Origin: Oceanospirillaceae bacterium
GTDB taxonomy: Bacteria > Pseudomonadota > Gammaproteobacteria > Pseudomonadales > Litoribrevibacteraceae
Assembly: GCA_015665455.1 (NCBI GenBank)
Contig: JADFAD010000002.1
Location: 248,001 to 312,000 of the forward strand
DNA length: 64,000 nucleotides
Direction of reading: 5' to 3'
This document shows positions 1 to 8,917 of this stretch, one piece after another. The position numbers and the translations under genes were made by a program. Numbering within the stretch: position 1 is the first letter of the stretch; each line of letters starts with the position of its first letter. The notes beneath the pieces were generated by a model. That model was not told where the DNA came from. It did no database searches and saw nothing but the letters and a program-made list of their open reading frames with translations.

Positions 1-1740
1 CCATAAACCACGAAGCGCAACAGGAAGTACAGGCACAGGGTTACGCTCTAGGATTAACTCAATACCTCGACGGAACGTATCAATCTCACCTGTGCGGGTT
101 AGCCGACCTTCAGGGAAGATGCAAACCACTTCGCCATTCGACAACGCTTCACTGACTTGATCCATTGCATATTGATAGGCAACTGGGTCTCTGCGCTCAG
201 AAGTAATCGGAATGGCTTGAGCCAAACGGAAGAACCAGTTTAATCCCTTATTTTCATAGATGGGTTTATCCATCACAAATCGAAGCGGTCTGCGGCACGC
301 CCCCGCAATGAGCATCGCATCCACAAAGCTCACATGATTCGCCACGATGACAGCAGCCCCCTCATCAGGTAAGTTATCTAAGTTTTTCTGATCCACTCGA
401 TACATAGTGTGAGACAACATCCACAGACAGAAACGTAATACGAACTCAGGTACTTGTTTATAAATGTAACCCGCAACCACCAAATTCATGATGGCTAAAA
501 CAAAGAAGTACTCTGGAATAGATAATTCAAAAACGGTCAGGAATAAAATACCGCACGCTGCACTGGCCACCATGAATAAAGCACCAAAAACATTACTCGC
601 AGCTATCACTTGCGCACGCTCTTTTTCATCACTTCGTTCTTGAATAAGCGCATTCAAAGGCACAATAAACAACCCACTGAACATCGAAAGCAACAGTAAA
701 TCTATCATGAGACGCCAGTTTGCAGAGTCTTGGATAAACGCCATTGCACCAATCTCAGCTCCACTCACCACATCTGGAACAGCAAAATACAAATCAATAC
801 CAAAGATACTTAACCCCAAGGACCCAATAGGAACGATGCCCAATTCAATTTTATGACCCGACAAACGCTCACACACCAGAGATCCAAGCGCGATCCCCAC
901 TGAGAATAAAGTTAATAGGAGCGTCACAACCTGAGCATTGCCTTGAAGTACATCTTTTGCAAAATTGGGGAACTGGGTTAAATAACTGGCGCCTAAAAAC
1001 CAAAACCAACTGATGGCCATGATCGATAAATACACGGGGCGATTATTTAACGTTCGCTTCCAAACGCCGATCAATTCAGTAGCAGGATTCCAATTGATTT
1101 TAAGCTCAGGACTTGGAGCTTCTCCTTTTGGAATCGAGCGACAAACCAAATAACCAAAAATAGAAAACGCGACGATAGAGACAGGGATCGTGAACTTTGA
1201 ATCCGTTGCATCCACCAAATAACCCGCCAGAATCGTTCCAGATAAAATGGCAAGAAACGTCCCCATTTCAACCAAGGCATTCCCCCCCACCAATTCATCT
1301 TTCTTTAAATGCTGGGGCAATATAGAGAATTTCACTGGTCCAAAAAAGGCCGATTGAGTACCCATGGCAAACAAGAGAAAGATCATTCCCCATAGGGATT
1401 CAGTCCAAATCGCGACACACGCCAGCCCCATAACCACAATTTCAAAAATTTTTATTTTTCTAATAAGCTGTGATTTTTCATATTTATCCGCCAATTGCCC
1501 AGCCAAAGGCGAGAATAAAAAGAACGGTAAAATGAACAACCCCGCCGCTAAATTATTGATTAGGTTTTTATCCATCCCACCATCAGCGCCATTACTGATG
1601 GTTGTAAATGTCCCAAATGCAACAAACAGCAACAGCGCATTTTTATAAACATTATCATTAAATGCACCAAGGGCCTGCGTAAGAAAGTAGGGCAGGAAGC
1701 GCCTACTTTTCAGTAATTCAAATTGACTGTTCTGGCTCAT
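1..1740 (-). CDS. MFS transporter fused to 1-acylglycerol-phosphate acyltransferase (LplT-Aas-like), 3' end outside window
   Basis: Reading from an ATG at 1740, the frame stays open to base 1, giving 580 residues of a longer protein. The first ~400 residues are a hydrophobic multi-helix MFS domain (FLPYFLTQALGAFNDN near the N-terminus is typical of the LplT type). A PlsC-type acyltransferase domain follows, with the H-x4-D catalytic motif (NHVSFVDAM, His about residue 469) and an FPEGRLTRTG substrate-binding motif. This family imports lysophospholipid or couples it to re-acylation in the inner membrane. Whether an AMP-ligase domain follows, as in full Aas fusions, cannot be seen. The start overlaps the stop of the upstream TetR gene (ATGA) and has a GGAGAA ribosome site, so the two are cotranscribed and the TetR protein probably controls it. 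Confidence 0.88.
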   Translation of the reverse strand, partial: MSQNSQFELLKSRRFLPYFLTQALGAFNDNVYKNALLLFVAFGTFTTISNGADGGMDKNLINNLAAGLFILPFFLFSPLAGQLADKYEKSQLIRKIKIFEIVVMGLACVAIWTESLWGMIFLLFAMGTQSAFFGPVKFSILPQHLKKDELVGGNALVEMGTFLAILSGTILAGYLVDATDSKFTIPVSIVAFSIFGYLVCRSIPKGEAPSPELKINWNPATELIGVWKRTLNNRPVYLSIMAISWFWFLGASYLTQFPNFAKDVLQGNAQVVTLLLTLFSVGIALGSLVCERLSGHKIELGIVPIGSLGLSIFGIDLYFAVPDVVSGAEIGAMAFIQDSANWRLMIDLLLLSMFSGLFIVPLNALIQERSDEKERAQVIAASNVFGALFMVASAACGILFLTVFELSIPEYFFVLAIMNLVVAGYIYKQVPEFVLRFCLWMLSHTMYRVDQKNLDNLPDEGAAVIVANHVSFVDAMLIAGACRRPLRFVMDKPIYENKGLNWFFRLAQAIPITSERRDPVAYQYAMDQVSEALSNGEVVCIFPEGRLTRTGEIDTFRRGIELILERNPVPVLPVALRGLW

Positions 1741-2369
1741 AACATTTCTCCTTGTTGTTTCTGCGACGACCCTGTGCACCAGCCGGAAAGATAATGAGTA
1801 ATTAATGTTTCTACCATTTGCTCATTTGGTGTGTCCACCGGTGAAAACAGTTTGTCATCCACGGCTAACACAGTAATGCCATGTACGCTTCCCCAAAGTA
1901 TTCTGGCATTTTGTTCAAGCTCCGTTTCAGACGCTGCCTGATTCACTCTTTTAAGTAACTCCTTCAGCTGGGTAAATAGACGATCTATCCGTTTCATTTG
2001 CCACTCAGGAATGTCTTCATGCTCAGAAAGCCGATGTTCAAACACCAGCCGCCAAGCATGCGTATGCGCTTCAGCAAAGGCTAAGTACGACTTCGCCATA
2101 TTGATGATCAGAGCGCCTGGATCACGACCTATAACATTACCCTGAGCCATTGCGTTATCTAATTGATCGAGGGTTGAGGCATTTACGTGCAACAGCAACA
2201 TGCCGTAACTTCCAAAATGGTTAATCAACGTACCCGGAGAATAACCAATGGCCTTTGCAACTTGACGGAGGCTCAAGTTTTCGGCGCAACGCTCAGACAG
2301 ATACGTCTGTACCCAAGAAACCGTCATATCTGTTATTTGTTGTGAAGAATGATCTGATCGCCGAGCCAT
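1737..2369 (-). CDS. TetR/AcrR-family transcriptional regulator
   Basis: About 210 residues. The N-terminal helix-turn-helix (LSLRQVAKAIGYSPGTLINHF, roughly residues 32-52) is typical of TetR repressors. The C-terminal part, including ILWGSVHGITVLA, resembles the WHG-type ligand domain. I chose the ATG that gives MARRSDHSSQQ, preceded by GAGAGACTCAGG. A TTG 24 bases upstream would add eight residues and is less likely. It overlaps the downstream MFS-acyltransferase gene by four bases. Two palindromes of TGAACAnTGTTCA type lie just upstream and are the likely autoregulatory operators. The ligand is unknown; a fatty-acid or lipid signal is an inference from the neighbouring gene. Confidence 0.88.
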   Translation of the reverse strand: MARRSDHSSQQITDMTVSWVQTYLSERCAENLSLRQVAKAIGYSPGTLINHFGSYGMLLLHVNASTLDQLDNAMAQGNVIGRDPGALIINMAKSYLAFAEAHTHAWRLVFEHRLSEHEDIPEWQMKRIDRLFTQLKELLKRVNQAASETELEQNARILWGSVHGITVLAVDDKLFSPVDTPNEQMVETLITHYLSGWCTGSSQKQQGEML

Positions 2370-2400
2370 CCTGAGTCTCTCTTTGTGTCTCAATTAATTA

Positions 2401-2438
2401 TGAACACTGTTCAATAAGTATTAATTTAACAGTGTTCA
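2401..2438. promoter_or_regulatory. Tandem operator-like palindromes upstream of the TetR gene
   Basis: TGAACACTGTTCA (2401-2413) and TTAACAGTGTTCA (2426-2438) are two 13-bp near-perfect palindromes with centres 25 bp apart, in AT-rich DNA 30 bases upstream of the TetR start. Repeated palindromes next to a TetR gene are usually its own operators. They could also affect the divergent 7TM receptor gene at 2574. Confidence 0.6.
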
Positions 2439-2573
2439 ATAAAAAAACAAGAACCTAATAGTGTAATTACAATACCGCTCGTCTGTTAAATAATGACAAA
2501 TGTGCACCAAATCACATTTTTCTGGTATCTTTCCGGCGAAATGGACTATTGATAAAGAACTCTTTAACAGAAC

Positions 2574-4193
2574 ATGGATGATCTGCGCTCTTTTAGTTTT
2601 CATCATTACCTGTATTTGACCATTATTCTGCTTGTTTGCCATATACTCTCTGGCACGACCCAAGCGGCACCTATTTTGCTATCTACGCATTCCAGTCAAA
2701 TGGGTAATCACCTTGATGTATTGGAAGATCAACAACACCAATTCACAATTCATGACATCCAAAAAAACACTGCCCTAGATTTCAATCCGCTCTTCAATGA
2801 CTTGTTCACCAGCGGACCATCAAACGCCGTTTATTGGTTCAAAGGAACGATCATTAACGATCAAATAAGCAGTAATTTCTGGCTCGTATTAGAATCCATC
2901 CCAACCATCGTAGAAGTATTCCTCTTTAAAGATGGGGAAATGAGTCAACGCATTCATGGCGGCGCGAATCTCGCTGTAAATAAACGTCCTATTGCCCATC
3001 GAAATCAGATGTTTCCTTTAATTCTGGAACGGAACCAGGAATATCAGTTGGTCATTAAAATTACATCCCAAGGCGCAGTACGTACCGATTTTCAACTGTT
3101 AACGCCTGAAGAGGCATTCTTACAAGTTGATCAACAATCCTTATTTCAGGGGATGTTCATCGGTGTCATGCTGATTATGCTGTTTTACAATTTGGTATTA
3201 TGGACTTACATTCGAGACAACATATACCTCTATTACATTGCCTTTGTACTATGTTCCACTAGCTACTTCTCAAACCTATTCGGTCTGCCTGATCAATTCC
3301 TATGGCCAGCCATCGAAATTTTCAGAGCGGGTATCAACTTAATCCAAGTAGCCTTCATCATATGCTTTGCGGCGTTATTCACTCGCGCCTTATTTGAGTC
3401 GAAAGAACGTTTTCCTACTCTTGACCGAGCAATCCTTTTACTTGCAGCAATGGCTTTAATCAACGGAATAGCGTTCCTGACAACCGGCTTTGCCGCCGGT
3501 CCTATGTTGATGTCCTGTTTGCTACTTATTTATACGGTTCTTGCCTCCATCATTGCAATGAAAAGCCTATCAAGAATCCCGAGACAGGCGACGTTATTCA
3601 TCATTGGTTGGTTCGCATACTTTTCTGGTACCAGTCTTCTTGCTCTAGAAGTCATAGGCATTATTCCCGGCAGTTATTTAAACCTACATCTTGCGCCCAT
3701 CGGTTCCATGATAGAAGCCGTGGTTTTTTCATTAGCATTAGCCAGCCGAATCAAATTACTGCAGTCTGAACGCGATGAATTAAAGCAAGAGCGTAGCGAA
3801 CTGCTGCAAAGTAAGCCCTACGCAATGATCGTTGAAGATGATCCAGTCAGCCAACGCATGCTGACTAAGATGTTATCAAGCTTGAATTACCAACCCGTAG
3901 TCGCTTGTGACGGTCAACGCGCACTGGATTTATTATCAAATCATCCTTGGTCGATCATCTTTATGGATTGCCAAATGCCAATAATGGATGGATTAACCGC
4001 CACCAGCGAGATCCGTGCAGCGGGAGATGAATACGAACAAACGCCAATCATCGCCTTATCCAGCAACAGTTCTCGAGGATTTGAAAAGCGTTGCTTGCAA
4101 GCAGGGATGGACGATTACCTTTGTAAACCGCTTTCTCTAGAAAAAATCAAATGGTTGATCAATAAACACAACCCGTCTCACCTTGTGAACTAA
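2574..4193 (+). CDS. 7TM-DISM receptor with C-terminal response-regulator receiver domain
   Basis: 539 residues. An N-terminal signal peptide (cleavage near TQAAP) precedes a periplasmic 7TMR-DISMED2-like domain (about 40-175). Next come seven hydrophobic helices of the 7TM-DISM type (about 190-395), a short coiled coil (LQSERDELKQERSELLQ) and a receiver domain (about 417-535). The receiver shows the acidic pair in MIVEDDPVSQ, the phospho-acceptor Asp in FMDCQMPIMDG and the Lys in LCKPLS. No histidine-kinase or cyclase domain is present, so it probably senses an extracellular ligand and passes the signal through phosphotransfer with a separate kinase. The ribosome site is weak, but the start agrees with the signal peptide. 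It is divergent from the TetR gene. Confidence 0.85.
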   Translation: MDDLRSFSFHHYLYLTIILLVCHILSGTTQAAPILLSTHSSQMGNHLDVLEDQQHQFTIHDIQKNTALDFNPLFNDLFTSGPSNAVYWFKGTIINDQISSNFWLVLESIPTIVEVFLFKDGEMSQRIHGGANLAVNKRPIAHRNQMFPLILERNQEYQLVIKITSQGAVRTDFQLLTPEEAFLQVDQQSLFQGMFIGVMLIMLFYNLVLWTYIRDNIYLYYIAFVLCSTSYFSNLFGLPDQFLWPAIEIFRAGINLIQVAFIICFAALFTRALFESKERFPTLDRAILLLAAMALINGIAFLTTGFAAGPMLMSCLLLIYTVLASIIAMKSLSRIPRQATLFIIGWFAYFSGTSLLALEVIGIIPGSYLNLHLAPIGSMIEAVVFSLALASRIKLLQSERDELKQERSELLQSKPYAMIVEDDPVSQRMLTKMLSSLNYQPVVACDGQRALDLLSNHPWSIIFMDCQMPIMDGLTATSEIRAAGDEYEQTPIIALSSNSSRGFEKRCLQAGMDDYLCKPLSLEKIKWLINKHNPSHLVN

Positions 4194-4326
4194 CCCCAAT
4201 TCTCTCTAAGCCTCTAAGACCTTCCATAGTGTTTACACACTTACTTCGTTTTTCATGCAACATATTTATATAAATTGAGTTGTAACCAAGCCTAATTTCA
4301 ACAAAGGCTTGATGTCAGGAGGGGTC

Positions 4327-5943
4327 ATGCAATTCAATTCAAATAATACAAGTACATCCAACACAATTAGAGTTCATCAAACGTTCAAATTGCCTTTAAT
4401 GATTTCTATGATCACATTACTTACCGCGTGTGGCGGCGGGGGTGGCAGCAGTGATGAAGACAGCACCACAGACACAGAAGAAACCGTAACTACGGCCGTA
4501 GAAGACGAAGAGATCACACTCTCTGCAGCGGATGAAACCCTGGCTCCGATCATTTCAAACCAAAACCTAACGGGCAACCCAACCGAGAATAGAGACATTC
4601 CCGATATTACGGATTCGGTTGCTCAGCTAGGCATGAAGCTCTTTTACAGTAAAAGCCTAGGTGGGGGCTTCGACAGTGCATGTGTTTCTTGCCACCACCC
4701 GGTTCTTGGCGGAGGGGACGATCTTTCGTTATCTGTAGGAGTTGACGCTGTTTTACCAGATCTAGTTGGTGAGGGCCGTGAACACAGTAACAACCTACCG
4801 GTCGTCCCACGCAATGCACCCACGGTTTATAACGTCGCACTGTGGGATTCCAGCCTGTTTCTGGACTCTCGTGTAGAAAGCTTAGGCAAAGAAGCAGACA
4901 CAAACGGGGCCTTATCCGGCATTCGTACACCTGACTCAGATTTCGGCGTAGCAGACCCAAATGCTGGCGCAAACCTAGCGTCTGCCCAAGCACGCTTTCC
5001 CGTCACCTCCGCAGAAGAAATGAAAACCGATGCATTTGAAAATGGCAGTGATAATGAAACAATCCGAGCTCATCTTGCCGCTCGCTTAGGTGACTACGGT
5101 GTCGGGGAGGGAGAGCTTACAACGAACGATTGGCTCATTGAATTCCAAACCGCGTTTGGCAGTACCGCTGATGCTGAAACTCTCGTAACCTTTGACAATA
5201 TCGCTCATGCCATTGGTGAATATGAGCGCTCTATGGTCTTCACCGACAACCCTTGGAATCAATACCTGAACGGCGACCTAGACGCCATAACAGAAGATCA
5301 AAAAGAAGGGGCCATACTCTTCTTTACCTCCGTTGATGAAGGCGGTGCAGGTTGCTCCGCTTGTCACAATGGCGATTTGTTTTCGGACCAACTGCACAAC
5401 ACCGTAGCCTTTCCTCAGTTTGGCCCCGGAAAAGGCGACGGTAACAATGATGACTTTGGTCGTGAACGAGAAACAGGCGTTGAAGACGATCGCTACCGTT
5501 TCAGAACACCATCACTGTTAAACATCGCAACCACAGCACCATATGGCCACGTAGGCGCCTATGAAAGCCTGAACGAAGCAATTCGCCATTACACCAACCC
5601 TCGAGGCCGTGTGGACGACTTCTTCGATGATGGAGGCTGGTGTCAATTAGAACAATTTGAAAGTGTTGAAAACTGCGCAACCCTCTATCCAGATGCGGAA
5701 GCCAACTCTCTATTAGCAGTGGATAAACTGGACGAAGATAGAGCAGCAGGGACATCCAAGTTCCCACAAAATGCACGCTTAAATGGTGGAGAAGTAGGCC
5801 AACTTGTCGACTTCCTAGAAGCCTTAACGGATCCTTGCGTCGAAGATCGAGAGTGCCTGGATCCATGGATACCAGATACTTCAAACACAGGGCCTGACGG
5901 AAATCAATTAAACGCGGTGGATGAAAACAACGCACTTCTATAA
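4327..5943 (+). CDS. Di-haem cytochrome c peroxidase-family lipoprotein
   Basis: About 538 residues from the ATG that follows an AGGAGGGG ribosome site at 4317-4324. A more upstream TTG/ATG is less likely. The N-terminus ends in a lipobox (LLTAC, Cys about 35) followed by a glycine and acidic linker, so it is probably an envelope-anchored lipoprotein. Two c-type haem motifs are present: CVSCHH (about 119-123) and CSACHN (about 343-347), the arrangement of bacterial CcpA/MauG peroxidases. The protein is longer than typical CcpA (~330) because of the acidic N-terminal linker and loop insertions. It may reduce peroxide or modify a substrate in the periplasm. The immediate neighbours do not fix its role. 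Confidence 0.88.
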   Translation: MQFNSNNTSTSNTIRVHQTFKLPLMISMITLLTACGGGGGSSDEDSTTDTEETVTTAVEDEEITLSAADETLAPIISNQNLTGNPTENRDIPDITDSVAQLGMKLFYSKSLGGGFDSACVSCHHPVLGGGDDLSLSVGVDAVLPDLVGEGREHSNNLPVVPRNAPTVYNVALWDSSLFLDSRVESLGKEADTNGALSGIRTPDSDFGVADPNAGANLASAQARFPVTSAEEMKTDAFENGSDNETIRAHLAARLGDYGVGEGELTTNDWLIEFQTAFGSTADAETLVTFDNIAHAIGEYERSMVFTDNPWNQYLNGDLDAITEDQKEGAILFFTSVDEGGAGCSACHNGDLFSDQLHNTVAFPQFGPGKGDGNNDDFGRERETGVEDDRYRFRTPSLLNIATTAPYGHVGAYESLNEAIRHYTNPRGRVDDFFDDGGWCQLEQFESVENCATLYPDAEANSLLAVDKLDEDRAAGTSKFPQNARLNGGEVGQLVDFLEALTDPCVEDRECLDPWIPDTSNTGPDGNQLNAVDENNALL

Positions 5944-6134
5944 AGACTAAGCATTTGCTCCTTTTAAGTCGAAGTCAGAGCCTCCCCCCTCAATCCACTC
6001 TGGCTTCGCACCTCACACTCTTCGTATTCCATTCCTATCTGCTCAGTAATCTGACAAACGGCCTAACTTAGCCGAAAAGCTATCTATACTTGCTTATTAA
6101 GTGATTTCAAAATGACAGAGTTCAAGAGGCCAAA

Positions 6135-6953
6135 ATGATTCGTGTTATAAGAGCGCTGACGGTTCTTTTATTCATTATCAGCAGTTCATTAAGCGTCGCT
6201 GAAATAAAAAAGCGACCCGGATTACTTGCTGCGCCAGAAAAGCTCATCTTTTGTCATGAAGATCAAAACGCCTTTCCTTGGGTGTTTGCCAAAGACGGTA
6301 AAAACCAAGGTCTCGACATCAGTCTGCTTGAGCTTGTCTCAGATAAACTCGCCATCCCCATTGAGTTTGCGTCTTTGCCCTGGAAGCGATGTTTACGCGA
6401 AGTTCAAGACCATAAAATTCATGGTGCAATCGCTGCCAGCTTTAAGGCCGAGCGTTTAAACATGGGCCGTTACCCTGTTACACCAAAAGGAAATTTAGAT
6501 GCAAACCGCCGACTTCATACTTCGAGCTACTCCTTATACATTCCAAAAACATCTGACTTAGGCTGGAATGGCGAAACCTTTATAAACTTGGATGGCTTAA
6601 TTACCATTCAAAGTGGATTCTCTATCGGTGACTTACTCAAGAAAATCGACGTAGACGTCATCGAATTTACCAATCCAGTGGATAATTTAAGAATAGTCAT
6701 CGAAGGCCGAGCAGCAGGCGCAGCACTGCATACAGACCGAGTAGACTCTATTCTTATGCAGCAACCGAAATTGGCCAAAAAGATTAAAAAGTACCAAGTA
6801 CCAATTCTTACAAAACCCTATTACGTATTGTTGTCGTTTCAACTTGTTAGAGAATACCCGGAATTATCCGAGACGATTTGGGATACCATTGCTGAAGTGA
6901 GAGATTCAACTGAAATGGCTGAAATTAGAAACCAGTTTTTTAAAGAAAATTAA
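6135..6953 (+). CDS. Periplasmic solute-binding protein (SBP_bac_3-like)
   Basis: 272 residues with a clear signal peptide (cleavage near SLSVAE). The body follows the extracellular solute-binding family 3 fold: an N-terminal lobe with FPWVFAKDGKNQGLDISLLE and ASLPWKRCLREVQ, then a second lobe. No permease or ATPase gene lies beside it, so it may serve as a sensor-type or orphan binding protein rather than an amino-acid ABC transporter component. The ligand is unknown. Its stop lies three bases from the stop of the convergent norR. Confidence 0.78.
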   Translation: MIRVIRALTVLLFIISSSLSVAEIKKRPGLLAAPEKLIFCHEDQNAFPWVFAKDGKNQGLDISLLELVSDKLAIPIEFASLPWKRCLREVQDHKIHGAIAASFKAERLNMGRYPVTPKGNLDANRRLHTSSYSLYIPKTSDLGWNGETFINLDGLITIQSGFSIGDLLKKIDVDVIEFTNPVDNLRIVIEGRAAGAALHTDRVDSILMQQPKLAKKIKKYQVPILTKPYYVLLSFQLVREYPELSETIWDTIAEVRDSTEMAEIRNQFFKEN

Positions 6954-6956
6954 TCG

Positions 6957-8555
6957 CTACTCGATGTCTAAGCGTTTCAATAAACGATGGAAATTGCTTC
7001 TGTCTAATCCCAGTGCTTGCGCTGCGTTGGATCGATTGCCTTGACACTGATCTAATGTGCTTTGAATAAACTTGGCTTTGAAAATATCCATCGCATCTTT
7101 CAATGTCACACCTTCCAAGCCAGACTCGACACCGAAGGAAGCAAAGCCATTAGAATCTAGTTTGTCTTCTCTGCTCGAAGATGACGTTGAAGTTGAACCG
7201 TTAGGACGCTCTTGGTTGGTTGAGACATCCAAACCCAAGTGCTCTAAATTGATGACGGCCAAGCGTTCATCACTGCCTCGCTCAGAGTTCGCCTTTAATG
7301 CCGCTCGACTAAGCACGTGCTCTAACTCACGAACGTTACCGGGCCACTGATAAGCGATTAAAGCCAACTCTGCTTCCATAGAAAGCACCAAATTAATATG
7401 GCCTAACTTACGCTGCATTCTTGTTAAAAAGTAGCCCGATAAGGGGCCTATATCGATGAGACGTTCACGCAAACTTGGTACTGCAATGGGATAGATACTC
7501 AGACGGTGATATAAGTCTGCTCTGAATCGACCTTCCGCCACTTCTTGGGATAAATCCCGATTGGTCGCAGCAATGATTCGAACATCGACTTTTAATTCGG
7601 CGTCCGAACCCACACGCTGAATGTCACCACTTTGAATGGCCCGCAATAATTTAGATTGGGCAATTAACGGTAACTCACCCACCTCATCCAAAAATAGTGA
7701 GCCACCATCGGCCAACTCAAATTTACCTGCACGATTTTTAGTCGCCCCAGAAAAAGCACCTGAGATGTGTCCGAATAATTCACTTTCAACCAACGATTCT
7801 GGCAGAGCAGCACAATTAACTGCAACCAAAGGCGCATCGTTACGATTCGACCCCTGATGAATGCTATGCGCCACCAACTCTTTACCCACCCCCGTTTCAC
7901 CCGTCACAAGTACTGTAAGGTCCGAATGGGCCACCGTATTTATTTCAGACGTTAACTGCTGAAAGGCTGCACTTTTTCCAATAAAGTTAAACCCTGATTG
8001 ATGCTTGGAGACCGCCCGAGCAACCTCAGTCTGATGCTCTGCTTTTTGTTCTAGGTGCTCAATTAAGCCCGCTGTTTTAATCGCTGCTTCAGTAATCCGG
8101 ACCAAGGTATTGAGTAACAATGGGTCCACTTGATCAAATGTACCCGGCGTGAGCGCATCAAGCGTAATCACCCCCCATGGCTGCTCATCAATGTACAGAG
8201 ACGCTCCCATGCAATCATGCACATGAAGGTGACCGTCTTCCGTAGGGATAAGACCATCGTACGGATCAGGTAACTCACACTCCAAATCAAAGCGAATGTA
8301 TTGACGACTGTGAAGAATATTGGCCAAGCGAGGGTGATCATCCACCGAAAAGTGACGCCCCATCAAGTCGGTGCCAAAACCATTGGACGCTCGGGGCTGA
8401 AGGGCATGCCCTTCTAACTGAAGAATGGCACAAGCATCATTGGGAATGAGGTTTACCCACGCATCAATCAAACGCTGATAGCGTTCTTCGCTCGACATAT
8501 GTTTGGATAAATCACCCAATATTTCTGCTAAAACTTGGTATAACGGCGACGTCAA
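6957..8555 (-). CDS. norR: NorR: nitric-oxide-sensing sigma-54-dependent activator
   Basis: 532 residues, the usual NorR length. The N-terminal GAF domain carries residues matching the non-haem-iron/NO site of E. coli NorR: Arg76, the two Asp of DPYD (97, 100), His113 and Cys115 in HVHDCMG, and Asp133 in LDAL. The AAA+ domain has Walker A GETGVGKE and Walker B LFLDEVGE. The sigma-54 contact loop reads GAFSGA rather than the usual GAFTGA. A Fis-type HTH ends the protein (GNRSNAAQALGLDRSNFHRLL). It is the last gene of a minus-strand run with hmp, so it probably activates the sigma-54-type promoter at the head of that run in response to NO. Confidence 0.95.
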   Translation of the reverse strand: MTSPLYQVLAEILGDLSKHMSSEERYQRLIDAWVNLIPNDACAILQLEGHALQPRASNGFGTDLMGRHFSVDDHPRLANILHSRQYIRFDLECELPDPYDGLIPTEDGHLHVHDCMGASLYIDEQPWGVITLDALTPGTFDQVDPLLLNTLVRITEAAIKTAGLIEHLEQKAEHQTEVARAVSKHQSGFNFIGKSAAFQQLTSEINTVAHSDLTVLVTGETGVGKELVAHSIHQGSNRNDAPLVAVNCAALPESLVESELFGHISGAFSGATKNRAGKFELADGGSLFLDEVGELPLIAQSKLLRAIQSGDIQRVGSDAELKVDVRIIAATNRDLSQEVAEGRFRADLYHRLSIYPIAVPSLRERLIDIGPLSGYFLTRMQRKLGHINLVLSMEAELALIAYQWPGNVRELEHVLSRAALKANSERGSDERLAVINLEHLGLDVSTNQERPNGSTSTSSSSREDKLDSNGFASFGVESGLEGVTLKDAMDIFKAKFIQSTLDQCQGNRSNAAQALGLDRSNFHRLLKRLDIE

Positions 8556-8590
8556 CTTACTACTCCTAAACGGTAAAAGACGGCTTCTTG

Positions 8591-8815
8591 TTATAACAGT
8601 TTCAAGCCAAGTTCTTTTTGGGCAATAAGTCGTATTATATAACTGAATTTGAACACAGTCGCTAAAACTATGTTTGATAAATGCGCCATGACGGTCAACC
8701 CCATGGATTCAAAAGACACGCCAAACGCGCACACCAATGAACCAACGAGTAATATCAAAGAACACATCATAGAAGAGTTGGCGTAACTTAATAGCTCTGC
8801 ATAGTCCATAACCAT
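8591..8815 (-). CDS. Small membrane protein between hmp and norR
   Basis: 74 residues from an ATG five bases after GGAG; a second ATG two codons later and a GTG at 8848 are alternatives. Two hydrophobic segments (roughly SMMCSLILLVGSLVCAFGVS and a following LSNIVLATVFKFSYIIRLI) suggest a two-helix inner-membrane protein with a short cytoplasmic tail. I do not recognise the family. It lies 35 bases from norR and about 100 from hmp on the same strand, which suggests a role in the nitric-oxide response. Confidence 0.65.
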   Translation of the reverse strand: MVMDYAELLSYANSSMMCSLILLVGSLVCAFGVSFESMGLTVMAHLSNIVLATVFKFSYIIRLIAQKELGLKLL

Positions 8816-8840
8816 TCTCTCTCCGAGCATCAAAGAAGGC

Positions 8841-8889
8841 GTTCCCACTTACCATTCAAAACATAGGTTTCATCATGATCAGTGGGAAC
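8841..8889. other. Inverted repeat GTTCCCACT / AGTGGGAAC between hmp and the small membrane gene
   Basis: A 9-bp perfect inverted repeat (8841-8849 and 8881-8889) flanks 31 bases. No U-tract follows on either strand, so it does not look like an intrinsic terminator. It could be an mRNA processing hairpin or a regulator site controlling the distal genes. Confidence 0.4.
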
Positions 8890-8917
8890 ACTCCGGTTCA
8901 TCGAGCGCTATCAACGC

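Noticed and set aside
5971-6007. Hairpin GAAGTCAGAG/CTCTGGCTTC after the di-haem cytochrome gene
   Set aside because: The stem is plausible with one G-U pair, but no U-tract follows, so a terminator call is not supported.
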